Assembly (NCBI GenBank): GCA_963747735.1
Contig: CAVVGE010000005.1
Coordinates: 62,001 to 126,000, forward strand
Direction: 5' to 3'
Source: AP-15 sp963747735
GTDB lineage: Bacteria; Pseudomonadota; Alphaproteobacteria; ATCC43930; CGMCC-115725
Length of the DNA: 64,000 nucleotides
This document shows, piece after piece, positions 24,376-32,848 of the stretch. Under the pieces are notes generated by a model. The model was not told the origin of the DNA. It did no database searches and worked only from the letters and a program-made list of their open reading frames with translations. Position 1 is the stretch's first letter. Every line of letters starts with the position of its first letter. The translations under genes and the position numbers were made by a program.

Positions 24376-25302
24376 ATGACCACCCTTCTATTCACCCACC
24401 CGGCCTGCCTCGCGCACGACCCCGGGCGCCACCATCCGGAGTCGCCGGCGCGGCTGCGTGCCGTGCTCGACGCGCTCGACGCTCCCCGATTCGCCGGCTT
24501 GCAGCGGCGCGAGGCTCCGGAAGTCGATACCGAGGATCTGCTGCGTGTCCATTCGTACCGCCATGTCGAAGCCATTCTGCGCGCGGTGCCGAAATCGGGG
24601 CACGTAGCGATCGATGCCGACACCGTGCTGTCGCCGGCCTCCGGAGCGGCGGCGTTGCACGCCGCGGGCGCCGTCGTCGCCGCGGTCGATGCCGTGGTCT
24701 GCGGGGAGGCCGACAATGCCTTTTGCGCGGTGCGCCCGCCCGGCCATCATGCCGAGCCCGAACGGGCAATGGGATTTTGCCTCTTCAACAATGCCGCGAT
24801 CGGTGCCCTGCGCGCGCGCCGGGTGCACGGTCTCGGCCGGGTTGCGGTCGTTGATTTCGATGTTCATCACGGCAACGGCACCCAGGCCGCGTTCGCGGCG
24901 GACAAGAGCCTGTTCTACGCCTCGACACACCAATACCCGCTCTATCCAGGGACCGGCGCGGCGAGCGAGACCGGGGTCGGCAACATCGTCAACGCGCCGT
25001 TGCCGCCGATGTCGGGGTCGGTGGCGTTCCGCCATGCGATGAGCGAGCGCATTTTGCCGGCGCTCGACGCGTTCCGCCCCGAGCTTGTGCTGATCTCGGC
25101 TGGCTTCGATGGCCACCGCCTCGACCCCTTGGCGCAGCTGATGCTCGAAGACGAGGATTTCGTGTGGGCCACCCAAAGGCTGCGCGAAATCGCCGAACGC
25201 CATTGCGGCGGCCGGCTCGTCTCGACCCTTGAAGGCGGCTACGATCTGGCGGCGCTCGGCACCGCCGCTGCCGGCCATGTCGGGGTGCTGATGGCGGCGT
25301 AG
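24376..25302 (+). CDS. Histone deacetylase-family deacylase
   Basis: This is a zinc-dependent deacylase of the arginase/HDAC fold; bacterial members remove acyl groups from small amines such as acetylpolyamines. The catalytic motifs are intact: RPPGHHAEPERAMGFCLFNN with the His pair, VVDFDVHHGNGTQ with the metal Asp and His, ISAGFDGHRLDPLAQL with the second metal Asp, and a Gly-rich EGGYDL near the end. The 308-residue length is normal. ATG 24376 has GAGGTG upstream and opens directly at the fold (TTLLFTHPACLAHDPG). In many alphaproteobacteria this gene sits just upstream of xseB-ispA-dxs, as here. Confidence 0.92.
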   Translation: MTTLLFTHPACLAHDPGRHHPESPARLRAVLDALDAPRFAGLQRREAPEVDTEDLLRVHSYRHVEAILRAVPKSGHVAIDADTVLSPASGAAALHAAGAVVAAVDAVVCGEADNAFCAVRPPGHHAEPERAMGFCLFNNAAIGALRARRVHGLGRVAVVDFDVHHGNGTQAAFAADKSLFYASTHQYPLYPGTGAASETGVGNIVNAPLPPMSGSVAFRHAMSERILPALDAFRPELVLISAGFDGHRLDPLAQLMLEDEDFVWATQRLREIAERHCGGRLVSTLEGGYDLAALGTAAAGHVGVLMAA

Positions 25303-25367
25303 ATCGCCGGCTTCCGACCAGCTTGTTGCAAATGAGCAACTATCTCCTCGCAGCATGTGCATTGCCG

Positions 25368-25391
25368 GCTAGAAAATCGGATCGTTCTAGC
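25368..25391. promoter_or_regulatory. Inverted repeat before xseB
   Basis: GCTAGAA (25368-25374) and TTCTAGC (25385-25391) form a perfect 7-base inverted repeat around 10 bases, in the 112-base gap between the deacylase and xseB. It could be an operator or a weak hairpin; no U-run follows. Confidence 0.25.
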
Positions 25392-25414
25392 GTATTTGTT
25401 AGGGAAAGGATGCC

Positions 25415-25666
25415 ATGAGCGATCCGAGCACGCCCGCGGATATCGCGGCCATGAGCTTTGAGGATGCGCTGGCCGAGCTTGAGCAGATTGTCAGGAGACT
25501 TGAAGCTGGGCAGGTCAAGCTGGACGAGGCGATCCTTTCCTACGAGCGCGGGGCACAGCTGAAGCAGCATTGCGAAAGAAAGCTCAACGAGGCGCAGCAG
25601 CGGGTCGATCGTATCGTCATCGGCCCTGACGGCGCTATCAACGCGGAGCCGGCGAAGATTGACTGA
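25415..25666 (+). CDS. xseB: Exodeoxyribonuclease VII small subunit
   Basis: This is the small subunit of the ssDNA exonuclease ExoVII. The 83-residue protein shows MSFEDALAELEQIVRRLEAG, VKLDEAILSYERGAQLKQHC and LNEAQQRVDRI, the helical pattern of XseB. The ATG has AGGGAAAGGA upstream. Its stop overlaps the TTG start of ispA. The xseB-ispA-dxs order is a widespread proteobacterial arrangement; the large subunit xseA is not in this window. Confidence 0.95.
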   Translation: MSDPSTPADIAAMSFEDALAELEQIVRRLEAGQVKLDEAILSYERGAQLKQHCERKLNEAQQRVDRIVIGPDGAINAEPAKID

Positions 25667-26570
25667 GCTGCCGTGGTCCGACACCACGACCTTTCCCGAG
25701 GCCCTAGCCGGCGCGGCGCGGTTGACCGATGCCGTGCTCGACCGGCTTTTGGTCGAGCCCGCCGATCTCGAGGCGCAAGTCTATCGGGCGATGCGTTATT
25801 CGGCGCTGGCGCCGGGCAAGCGGTTGCGCCCGTTTCTCGTGCTGGCCGGCGGCCGCCTGTTTGGAGTTGGCCGAAGCTGCGCTTTGCAGGTGGCGGCGGC
25901 GGTCGAGATGGTGCACGCCTATTCGCTGGTGCATGACGATCTGCCGGCGATGGACGACAGCGATTTGCGCCGCGGCCGTTTGACCTGCCACAAGGAGTTC
26001 GACGAAGCGACCGCCGTGCTCGCTGGCGACGGCTTGCTGACCGCAGCTTTCGGGGTGCTGACGCATCCGGACACGCACGCCGATCCTGCGGTGCGTTGCG
26101 AGCTGGTTGCGGCGCTCGCCGAGGCGGCGGGTGCAGCGGGCATGGTTGGCGGGCAGATGATCGACCTTCTTGCCGAAGAGCAGACACTGGGCATCGGCGC
26201 CATCACCCGGCTGCAGCGGATGAAGACGGGCGCGCTGATTGCTTTTGCCTGCGAGGCCGGAGCGATTCTCGCCAAAGCGGCGAACGAGCCGCGCGTGGCG
26301 CTGCGCGGCTACGCGCACGACCTCGGTCTTGCGTTTCAGATCGCCGATGATTTGCTCGATGTCGAGGGCTCGGCGGCCGAGACCGGAAAGCCGGTCGGCG
26401 CCGATCTTGCCGCCGGCAAGGCCACCTTTGTCTCGATCCTGGGAATCGAGCGCGCCCGCGCCCAGGCTGAGCTGCTGGTGCGCCAAGCGGTGGCCCATCT
26501 TGATTTGTTCGAGCAAAGGGCGGAACTTTTGCGAGAGGCCGCGCGATTTGTAATCGCCCGCCGTAGCTGA
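25659..26570 (+). CDS. ispA: Polyprenyl diphosphate synthase (farnesyl/geranylgeranyl type)
   Basis: This enzyme condenses IPP with allylic diphosphates to give C15-C20 precursors of quinones, undecaprenol and hopanoids. The 303-residue protein carries the first Asp-rich motif in YSLVHDDLPAMDDSDLRRG, GQMIDLLAE, and the second Asp-rich motif FQIADDLLDVEGSA with DLAAGKATF. The TTG start at 25659 overlaps the xseB stop; GGAG lies about 11 bases upstream. Product chain length cannot be fixed from sequence alone, but position and length favour farnesyl diphosphate synthase. Confidence 0.93.
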   Translation: MTELPWSDTTTFPEALAGAARLTDAVLDRLLVEPADLEAQVYRAMRYSALAPGKRLRPFLVLAGGRLFGVGRSCALQVAAAVEMVHAYSLVHDDLPAMDDSDLRRGRLTCHKEFDEATAVLAGDGLLTAAFGVLTHPDTHADPAVRCELVAALAEAAGAAGMVGGQMIDLLAEEQTLGIGAITRLQRMKTGALIAFACEAGAILAKAANEPRVALRGYAHDLGLAFQIADDLLDVEGSAAETGKPVGADLAAGKATFVSILGIERARAQAELLVRQAVAHLDLFEQRAELLREAARFVIARRS

Positions 26571-26581
26571 GGAGCGCTGCA

Positions 26582-28522
26582 TTGGACGCGACACCGCCTC
26601 GCCCGATTTCCAATCGGACGCCCTTGCTCGATCGGATCGACGTGCCGGCCGATCTGCGCCGATTGCCCGAATCGGATTTGCGCCAGTTCGCCGATGAGCT
26701 GCGCACCGAATTGATCGACGCCGTCTCGATCACCGGCGGCCATTTCGGCGCCGGGCTCGGCGTCGTCGAGCTGACCGTGGCGCTCCATTATGTGTTCGAT
26801 ACGCCCAACGACAGGTTGATCTGGGACGTTGGGCACCAGGCCTATCCACATAAGATTTTGACCGGCCGTCGCGACCGCATCCGCACGATTCGCCAGGGCG
26901 GCGGGCTGTCGGGCTTCACCAGACGCTCGGAAAGCGAATACGACCCGTTCGGCGCCGCGCACGCCTCGACCTCGATTTCCTCGGCGCTGGGCATGGCGGT
27001 CGCGCGCGATCTCCGCGGCGAGCGGCGCAACATCATCGCCGTGATCGGCGACGGCGCGATGAGCGGGGGGATGGCCTACGAGGCGATGAACAATGCCGGG
27101 GCGATGGATTCGCGGCTCATCGTCGTGCTCAACGACAATGACATGTCGATCGCCCCGCCGGTCGGCGCGATGAGCGCCTACCTCTCGCGGCTGCTCTCGT
27201 CCAAATCCTACCATTCGCTGCGCCATATCGCCGGCGAGGTCATGCGCCGCCTCCCCAAACCGCTCGGAGAGGCGGCGCGGCGGGCCGAGGAATTGGCGCG
27301 CGGCTTTGTCACCGGCGGCACGTTGTTCGAGGAGATGGGCTTCTTTTATGTCGGTCCGATCGACGGCCACAATCTCGATCACTTGCTGCCGGTGCTAAAG
27401 AACGTCCGAGACACCAAGGAAAGCGGGCCCATCCTGGTCCATGCGGTGACCCAAAAGGGCCACGGTTATCTATCGGCCGAGCAGGCCGACGACAAATGGC
27501 ACAGCGTCGCCAAGTTCGATGTGATCACCGGGGCGCAGGCAAAATCGGCCTCGAAAGCGCCGAGCTACACCTCGGTCTTTGCCAAGGCGCTGATCAAGGA
27601 GGCCGAGGCCGACGATCGCATTGTCGCGATCACCGCGGCGATGCCTTCCGGCACCGGTCTCAACACCTTTGGCGACAAGTTTCCAAAGCGTTGCTTTGAT
27701 GTCGGCATCGCCGAGCAGCACGCAGTGACCTTTGCCGCTGGCCTTGCCGCAGAAGGGATGAAGCCGTTCGCGGCGATCTACTCGACCTTTTTGCAACGCG
27801 CCTACGACCAGATCGTGCATGACGTCGCGATCCAAAAATTGCCGGTGCGTTTTGCGATCGACCGGGCCGGGCTCGTCGGCCAGGACGGACAGACCCATGC
27901 GGGCTCGTTCGACATCAGCTATCTCGGCTGTCTGCCGGGCTTTGTGATCATGGCGGCGGCGGACGAAGCCGAGCTGTTCCACATGGTTGCGACCTGCGCC
28001 GCGCACGACGAAGGGCCGTCGGCATTGCGCTATCCGCGCGGCGACGGGGTTGGCATCCAGCTTCCGGAACGCGGCGTTCCACTCGAGATTGGCCGTGGCC
28101 GGATCGTGCGCGAGGGCACCACGATCGCGCTGCTGAGCTTTGGCGCCCGTCTCGCCGAATGCCTGAAGGCGGCGCAGGAGCTGGCCGCTTACGGGCTATC
28201 GACGACAGTCGCCGATGCGCGCTTTGCCAAGCCGCTCGATACCGGCCTCGTCAATCGCCTGGCGCGCGAGCACGAGGTCGTGATCACGATCGAGGAGGGC
28301 GCGATCGGCGGTTTCGGCAGCCATGTGCTGCATCATTTGGCGATGACCGGGCTCCTCGATCACGGGCTCAAAATTCGCACGATGGTCCTGCCCGACGAGT
28401 TTCTCGACCATGACAGCCCTCAGGCGCAATACGAGAAGGCCGGGCTCACCGCGCGTCATATCGTGGCGACGGCAATAGCGGCGCTCGGTCGTGAGATCGC
28501 CGAGCAGCCGGCGCGGGCCTAG
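26582..28522 (+). CDS. dxs: 1-deoxy-D-xylulose-5-phosphate synthase
   Basis: This thiamine-diphosphate enzyme carries out the first step of the MEP isoprenoid pathway, joining pyruvate and glyceraldehyde 3-phosphate. The 646-residue protein has the N-terminal GHQAYPHKILTGRRD, the ThDP motif IGDGAMSGGMAYEAMNNAG, AAMPSGTGLNTF, and DRAGLVGQDGQTHAGSFD with the C-terminal transketolase domain. The start is TTG 26582 with GAGGAG about 7 bases upstream. It follows ispA by 11 bases, forming an isoprenoid operon, and its TAG is followed at once by the tlyA reading frame. Confidence 0.96.
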   Translation: MDATPPRPISNRTPLLDRIDVPADLRRLPESDLRQFADELRTELIDAVSITGGHFGAGLGVVELTVALHYVFDTPNDRLIWDVGHQAYPHKILTGRRDRIRTIRQGGGLSGFTRRSESEYDPFGAAHASTSISSALGMAVARDLRGERRNIIAVIGDGAMSGGMAYEAMNNAGAMDSRLIVVLNDNDMSIAPPVGAMSAYLSRLLSSKSYHSLRHIAGEVMRRLPKPLGEAARRAEELARGFVTGGTLFEEMGFFYVGPIDGHNLDHLLPVLKNVRDTKESGPILVHAVTQKGHGYLSAEQADDKWHSVAKFDVITGAQAKSASKAPSYTSVFAKALIKEAEADDRIVAITAAMPSGTGLNTFGDKFPKRCFDVGIAEQHAVTFAAGLAAEGMKPFAAIYSTFLQRAYDQIVHDVAIQKLPVRFAIDRAGLVGQDGQTHAGSFDISYLGCLPGFVIMAAADEAELFHMVATCAAHDEGPSALRYPRGDGVGIQLPERGVPLEIGRGRIVREGTTIALLSFGARLAECLKAAQELAAYGLSTTVADARFAKPLDTGLVNRLAREHEVVITIEEGAIGGFGSHVLHHLAMTGLLDHGLKIRTMVLPDEFLDHDSPQAQYEKAGLTARHIVATAIAALGREIAEQPARA

Positions 28523-28528
28523 CCGACG

Positions 28529-29272
28529 CTGCACCCGCGCAAGAGCCGGGCAGACCAGCTTTTGGTGGAGCAAGGGCTCGCCGAGAGCCGGGCCAAAGCA
28601 CAATCGCTGATCCTCGCCGGGCTCGTCTTTGCCGGGGAACGCCGGATCGACAAGGCGGGCGAGGGGCTCGCCGCCGATATTGCGCTCGAAGTCAGAGGCC
28701 GCGATCATCCCTGGGTCTCGCGTGCCGGCGTCAAGCTCGCCCACGCGCTCCACTGTTTCGCCATCGACGCGACGGGTTGGGTCGCGCTCGATATCGGCGC
28801 CTCGACCGGCGGCTTTACCGACGTGCTGCTGAGGCGCGGCGCCCGGCGGGTGTACGCGGTCGATGTCGGCTTTGGCCAGCTCGCCTGGAAATTGCGGCAG
28901 GACCCGCGCGTCGTCGTTTACGAGCGGCTGAACGCGCGTGCATTGACGCGCGAGCATGTGCCGGAAGCGATCGACATCGTCGTCTGCGACGCGAGCTTTA
29001 TCGGCCTCGCTACGGTGCTGCCTGCACCTTTGGCGCTTTCCGCCGAGCGGGCGGCGCTGGTCGCGCTGATCAAGCCGCAATTCGAGGCCGGGCGCGGCCA
29101 GGTCGGCAAAGGCGGGATCGTGCGCGACCCGGCCGTTCATCAAGCTGTCTGCGAGCGCGTCGCCGCCTGGGTCGCAGCCCAATCCGGATGGCAGGTCTCC
29201 GGCGTCATCGAAAGCCCGATCCACGGCGCCGACGGCAATCGCGAATTCCTGCTTTACGCCCGACGCGGCTGA
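28529..29272 (+). CDS. tlyA: TlyA-family rRNA 2'-O-methyltransferase
   Basis: This is a cytidine 2'-O-methyltransferase of the TlyA/FtsJ type acting on rRNA; some members also affect membranes as haemolysins. An N-terminal S4 RNA-binding domain (RADQLLVEQGLAESRAKAQS) is followed by the SAM motif ALDIGASTGGFTDVLLRRG, VVCDASFIG and LIKPQFEAGR. No ATG, GTG or TTG starts the complete S4 domain: TTG 28562 would remove its first strand. The in-frame codons after the dxs stop give xHPRKSRADQLLVEQ, so CTG 28529 (or ACG 28526) is the likely start, only 6 bases after dxs ends. The 3' end overlaps the convergent dioxygenase pseudogene by 19 bases. Confidence 0.9.
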   Translation: MHPRKSRADQLLVEQGLAESRAKAQSLILAGLVFAGERRIDKAGEGLAADIALEVRGRDHPWVSRAGVKLAHALHCFAIDATGWVALDIGASTGGFTDVLLRRGARRVYAVDVGFGQLAWKLRQDPRVVVYERLNARALTREHVPEAIDIVVCDASFIGLATVLPAPLALSAERAALVALIKPQFEAGRGQVGKGGIVRDPAVHQAVCERVAAWVAAQSGWQVSGVIESPIHGADGNREFLLYARRG

Positions 29273-30157
29273 TCTCGGCCGGCTGCCGCGATCGGCAGCT
29301 CGCCGCCGAGCGTCGTGCGGCGCATGTCGCGCACCTCGTGGCGGTCGAACCGGCGGGCGCGGTGCATCGTGATGCGGTTGTCCCAGACGACGAGGTCGTG
29401 CTGCCGCCACTGATGCGAATAGACGAGCTTGTGCTGTGTCGCATGCTCCGTCAGATCGGCGAGAAAAGCTCGCGATTCGGGCACGGTCCAGCCGACGATC
29501 GCACCGGCATGGGCCGACAGGTACAGCGATTTCCGCCCGGTCGCTTTTTGGACGCGAACCAGAGGGTGGCGCACCGGCTGGAAATGCTCGACCTTCCTCG
29601 GGGGTAAATTCGGTGAACCCGACCTTGGCGCGCGAATAGAGCAGCGAATGCTCGCAAACCATATCCGCGACCTCGGCCTTGGTGCGGTCGTCGAGCGCGT
29701 CATAGGCGGCGCGCATGTCGGCGAACTCGGTGTTGCCGCCCCAGGACGGCAGCACTCGCCCCGACAGCAGCGAATACTTCGCCGGGACCGGCCGGAACGA
29801 GCTGTCGGAGTGCCACAGCCGGTCGCCGAGCTTGAAAAACCATACCCGGTCCTCGGCCGAGATGATCGCGCCGTCCCTGGTCAGGTTGGACAGATCGGCA
29901 ATGCCGGCGCCGAGCCGGTTGTCTTCGCGTTTCCGAACGCTTCCAGGTGTTTTGTAATTTTCCAGGTCACCAAAATTCCGGGTAAATGCGATCTGCTGCG
30001 CGTCGCTGATGTTCTGGTTGCGGAAGACGAGCACCCCGTACCGGTCCATGCCCGCTTCGATCGCGGCCCGGTCTTCGCCGCCGATCGGCTGCGTCAGGTC
30101 GATGCCCGAAACCTCGCCGGCAAAGGCGGGATGAAGCCGGGTGATGGTTAGGGTCAT
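29254..30157 (-). pseudogene. TauD/TfdA-family dioxygenase, frameshifted
   Basis: This encodes an Fe(II)/2-oxoglutarate dioxygenase of the taurine/2,4-D dioxygenase family. The N-terminal part reads MTLTITRLHPAFAGEVSGID, GVLVFRNQ and LWHSDSSFRPVPAKYSLLS with the metal-binding HSD. After GFTEFTPEE the frame is lost near 29603. One base over, KVEHFQPVRHPLVRVQKATG, LVYSHQWRQHDLVVWDN and ITMHRARRFD with the distal His continue to a stop at 29254. A single missing base in GAGGAAGG would explain it. All metal ligands are present once the frames are joined, so this could be a recent mutation or a sequence error. The start lies 15 bases before the MazG-GNAT stop region. Confidence 0.85.
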
Positions 30158-31431
30158 TCCGGCCGCTCTCCTGAAGGGATGGTGCCGGGGCCGCGACGGT
30201 CGGCCGGCAGGATATGAGTGTAGCCGCGGCCCTCGACCGCGGCAAAGCCGAGCGCTTCCCAGAACCCTTCGCTGCCGGCGGCGGCGTTGACGGTGACCGT
30301 CCGGCCGGTCTCGCGCGCCGGTACCGACAGGGCGGCGGCCAACTCGCGCCCGAGGCCGGCGCGCCGGAAGGCCCGGCGGACATAGAACCGCCGCATGCGA
30401 AAGGCGCCCGCGACTTCCGGTTCGCGCGTCCGGCCGCCGATCCCGGCCAGCGCATCGCCGGAATAAGCCGCGAGCAGAGCTTCGCCCGCGCGGTCGAAGC
30501 GGGCTTCGCCGGAATGCCAGTCGGCGGCGAGCGTATCGAGCATGCGGTAACCTTCGGCCCGCGCCTCCGCCCGCAGCGCCTCGAACCCGGCGGGAAGGCG
30601 GTCGGCCACGCATTCCAGTCGGAGCAGCGCCGGGGTCCGCGCCGGCTCCTGTTGCTTCACCTCGCGCCACAATTCTTCGAGCGCGTCGAGGTCGCGGCCG
30701 ATGCTGCGCTCGGCGGCGAGGGTTTCGAGCCGGCGAAAGCGGCGCTCGAATTTGGCGCCGGCGCGGCGCAGCGCCGTCTCGGGGTCGATGTCGAGCTTGC
30801 GCGCGAGCTGGGCCGCGGCGAACAGCAGGTCGCCGATCTCGTCCTCGATTCGCGCGGGCTCGGCGCCGCGGTCGATTTCTACCTGCAGCTCTTTGGTTTC
30901 CTCGGCCAGCTTCTCAAAGACCGCGCTCGCGCCGGGCCAGTCGAAACCGATCCGCGCCGCGCGGGCGCCGATTTTGGCGGCGCGGAGCAGGGCAGGGAGC
31001 GCCAGGGCGACGCCGTCGAGAACGCTTTCCGGCGTCCCCTCGGCCCGCGCGCGGGCCCGCCGCTCGGCCGCCTTGTGCTCCTCCCAGGCCACGCCCTGCG
31101 CCGCGACGGTAGCGATCTCGGCGTCGCCGAAGACATGCGGGTGGCGCCGGACCATTTTTTCCACGATCGTGGCCACGACATCCTCGAAATCGAAAATGTC
31201 TGATTCTGCTGCCATTTGCGCGTGGAAGACGACCTGAAACAACAGGTCCCCCAGCTCGTCCTTCAGCGCCATATCGTCGCCGCGGGCAATCGCATCGGCG
31301 ACTTCATAGGCCTCCTCGATCGTATAGGGTGCGATCGTCGCAAAACTCTGCGCGCGGTCCCATGGGCAGCCGCGCTCTCGGTCGCGCAGCCGCGCCATGA
31401 TCCCCAGCAGACAATCGAGAGCGGCGCTCAT
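30154..31431 (-). CDS. mazG: MazG nucleotide pyrophosphohydrolase fused to a GNAT acetyltransferase
   Basis: The first ~265 residues are MazG, which hydrolyses nucleoside triphosphates to monophosphates. LRDRERGCPWDRAQSF, YEVADAIARGDDMALKDELG and RRHPHVFGDAE mark the first MazG domain, and EEETKELQVEID-like and IEDEIGDLLFAAAQLARKLD mark the second. After LEELWREVKQQEPARTP the protein continues without a stop into a GNAT N-acetyltransferase domain of about 150 residues, with MRRFYVRRAFRRAGLGRELA as its acetyl-CoA loop and SEGFWEALGFAAVEGRGYTH near the end. MazG normally ends near residue 265-280, so this 425-residue fusion is unusual. ATG 31431 overlaps the upstream GNAT stop. The substrate of the GNAT half is unknown. 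Confidence 0.9.
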   Translation of the reverse strand: MSAALDCLLGIMARLRDRERGCPWDRAQSFATIAPYTIEEAYEVADAIARGDDMALKDELGDLLFQVVFHAQMAAESDIFDFEDVVATIVEKMVRRHPHVFGDAEIATVAAQGVAWEEHKAAERRARARAEGTPESVLDGVALALPALLRAAKIGARAARIGFDWPGASAVFEKLAEETKELQVEIDRGAEPARIEDEIGDLLFAAAQLARKLDIDPETALRRAGAKFERRFRRLETLAAERSIGRDLDALEELWREVKQQEPARTPALLRLECVADRLPAGFEALRAEARAEGYRMLDTLAADWHSGEARFDRAGEALLAAYSGDALAGIGGRTREPEVAGAFRMRRFYVRRAFRRAGLGRELAAALSVPARETGRTVTVNAAAGSEGFWEALGFAAVEGRGYTHILPADRRGPGTIPSGERPE

Positions 31432-31871
31432 GCGGGCTCCGACGTCAGCCGCTTTTCCAAAAAGAACCGACGATGACCGGGCGGATAGTCGAGCGTGCCG
31501 AACTCCTCGTATCCAAGCTTTCGATAAAAACCGGGTGCTTGGAACGAAAAAGTATCGACATAGGCGGAATGGCAGCCGAAGGCGAGGGCATGCCGCTCGG
31601 CCTCCTCGACCAACCGGCGCCCGAGACCGCGCCGGCGCAGACCGGCACGTATCCACAACAAATTCACGAAAAGCCAGCCAGCGTAGCAATTGCCAATCAG
31701 GCCGGCCTGGATCGCTTCCTTCTCATCCCGCACGAAAATGCCAAAATAGCTGTAGCCGGGATTCGACAAAAACGGCGCGTTGTATTCGCCGAGCGCATTG
31801 TCGATCAACTCGCGGTCGGCCGACGAAGGGTGATCCTCGAAGCTGAGCCGAAGCTCGGGCGAGACTTCCAC
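31428..31871 (-). CDS. GNAT-family N-acetyltransferase
   Basis: This 147-residue acetyltransferase has the acetyl-CoA loop LWIRAGLRRRGLGRRLVEEA and the C-terminal YVDTFSFQAPGFYRKLGYEE. It begins VEVSPELRLSFEDHPSSADR; GTG 31871 is preferred because GGGAG lies 6 bases upstream, while the ATG at 31976 would run into the divergent methyltransferase gene. Its stop overlaps the mazG-GNAT start (ATGA), so it is translated just before a protein with a second GNAT domain. The acceptor is unknown. Confidence 0.85.
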   Translation of the reverse strand: MEVSPELRLSFEDHPSSADRELIDNALGEYNAPFLSNPGYSYFGIFVRDEKEAIQAGLIGNCYAGWLFVNLLWIRAGLRRRGLGRRLVEEAERHALAFGCHSAYVDTFSFQAPGFYRKLGYEEFGTLDYPPGHRRFFLEKRLTSEPA

Positions 31872-31933
31872 CGGCTTCTCCCGTGCTATGGTGCGCGGCG
31901 AACATAAACGGTCGATGGCGGAGGCGATAGCAG

Positions 31934-32809
31934 GTGCAGCCGGATGAGTTGGCGATCGTTCGCCACGCTTATGCAAAGCAAATCATGGCCGCCGCGGGTG
32001 TGACCGATGCGCGCGTCGAGGCGGCCTTCGCCGCGGCACCCCGCGAGCATTTCCTCGGCCCCGGCCCATGGCAGATCCGACGTTGGCATCGACCGGGGGG
32101 CGGCTATGCGGCAACCCCCAGCGACGACCCCATCTATCTCTACACCGACGATGTGGTCGCCATTCTGCCCGAGCGCGACCTCAACAACGGGCAACCTTCG
32201 CTGCACGCTCGGCTGATCGCGAGTGCGGCGCCACGCCCAGGCGAGCACGTGGTCCATATTGGCGCTGGTGTGGGCTATTACACGGCGATCATGGGCGATC
32301 TTGTCGGACCGGCGGGCAAGATAACAGCAATCGAATTCGACCCAGGCCTTGCGGCGCGAGCGGCAACCAATCTCTTGGAAATGGCGAATGTTCGGACAAT
32401 GCCGGGCGATGGCGCGCGCGTCTCGTTCGACCCGGCCGACGTGATCTATGTCAACGCCGGCGCCACCCATCCGGTGGCATCATGGCTCGACCGGCTGAAT
32501 GATGGCGGCCGGCTGATCCTGCCGCTGACCACCGCCGAGGGTTTCCGCTCCGGCGCCTGGGGCGATCTCCGGCGACGCGGCGCGGTGTTCCGCATCGAGC
32601 GCCGGGGTGTGGATTTTTTCGCACGCTGGCTCTCGGGCGTAGCGATCTTTCCCTGCGAGGGCGCGCGCGACGCGGCGTCCGAAGCGGCGCTCGCCCAGGC
32701 CTTCACAGTCGAGCGCTGGCGCGAGGTGACGCGGCTCTACCGCCGCGATGATCTGCCGGCCGAGCAATGCTGGCTGCGCGCGCCGGGCTGGTGCCTCGCT
32801 TATCGCTGA
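31934..32809 (+). CDS. Protein-L-isoaspartate O-methyltransferase-like protein
   Basis: This 291-residue SAM-dependent methyltransferase is related to PCMT, which repairs isoaspartyl residues. It has the PCMT-like N-terminal helix AYAKQIMAAAGVTDARVEAA, the family opening REHFLGPGPW, the SAM motif VVHIGAGVGYYTAIMGDLVG with AIEFDPGLAARA, and VIYVNAGATHP. The usual substrate-binding NDGS-type loop is not obvious, so the exact substrate is uncertain. The start is GTG 31934 with GGAGG about 10 bases upstream. It diverges from the GNAT gene across 62 bases. Confidence 0.85.
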   Translation: MQPDELAIVRHAYAKQIMAAAGVTDARVEAAFAAAPREHFLGPGPWQIRRWHRPGGGYAATPSDDPIYLYTDDVVAILPERDLNNGQPSLHARLIASAAPRPGEHVVHIGAGVGYYTAIMGDLVGPAGKITAIEFDPGLAARAATNLLEMANVRTMPGDGARVSFDPADVIYVNAGATHPVASWLDRLNDGGRLILPLTTAEGFRSGAWGDLRRRGAVFRIERRGVDFFARWLSGVAIFPCEGARDAASEAALAQAFTVERWREVTRLYRRDDLPAEQCWLRAPGWCLAYR

Positions 32810-32832
32810 GCGAATGCGCGACGCTTTTGACG

Positions 32833-32848
32833 CATAATATATATTATG
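32833..32848. repeat. 16-base perfect palindrome CATAATATATATTATG
   Basis: This perfect AT-rich palindrome lies between two convergent genes and overlaps the TAA of the PEP-CTERM pseudogene. It could act as a bidirectional terminator stem or a protein site; no U-run follows. Confidence 0.5.

Noticed and set aside
28196..30670. An 824-codon minus-strand open frame through tlyA and the dioxygenase
   Set aside because: Only its middle matches a real protein (the first part of the TauD-like gene); the ends are antisense or out-of-frame to tlyA and mazG.
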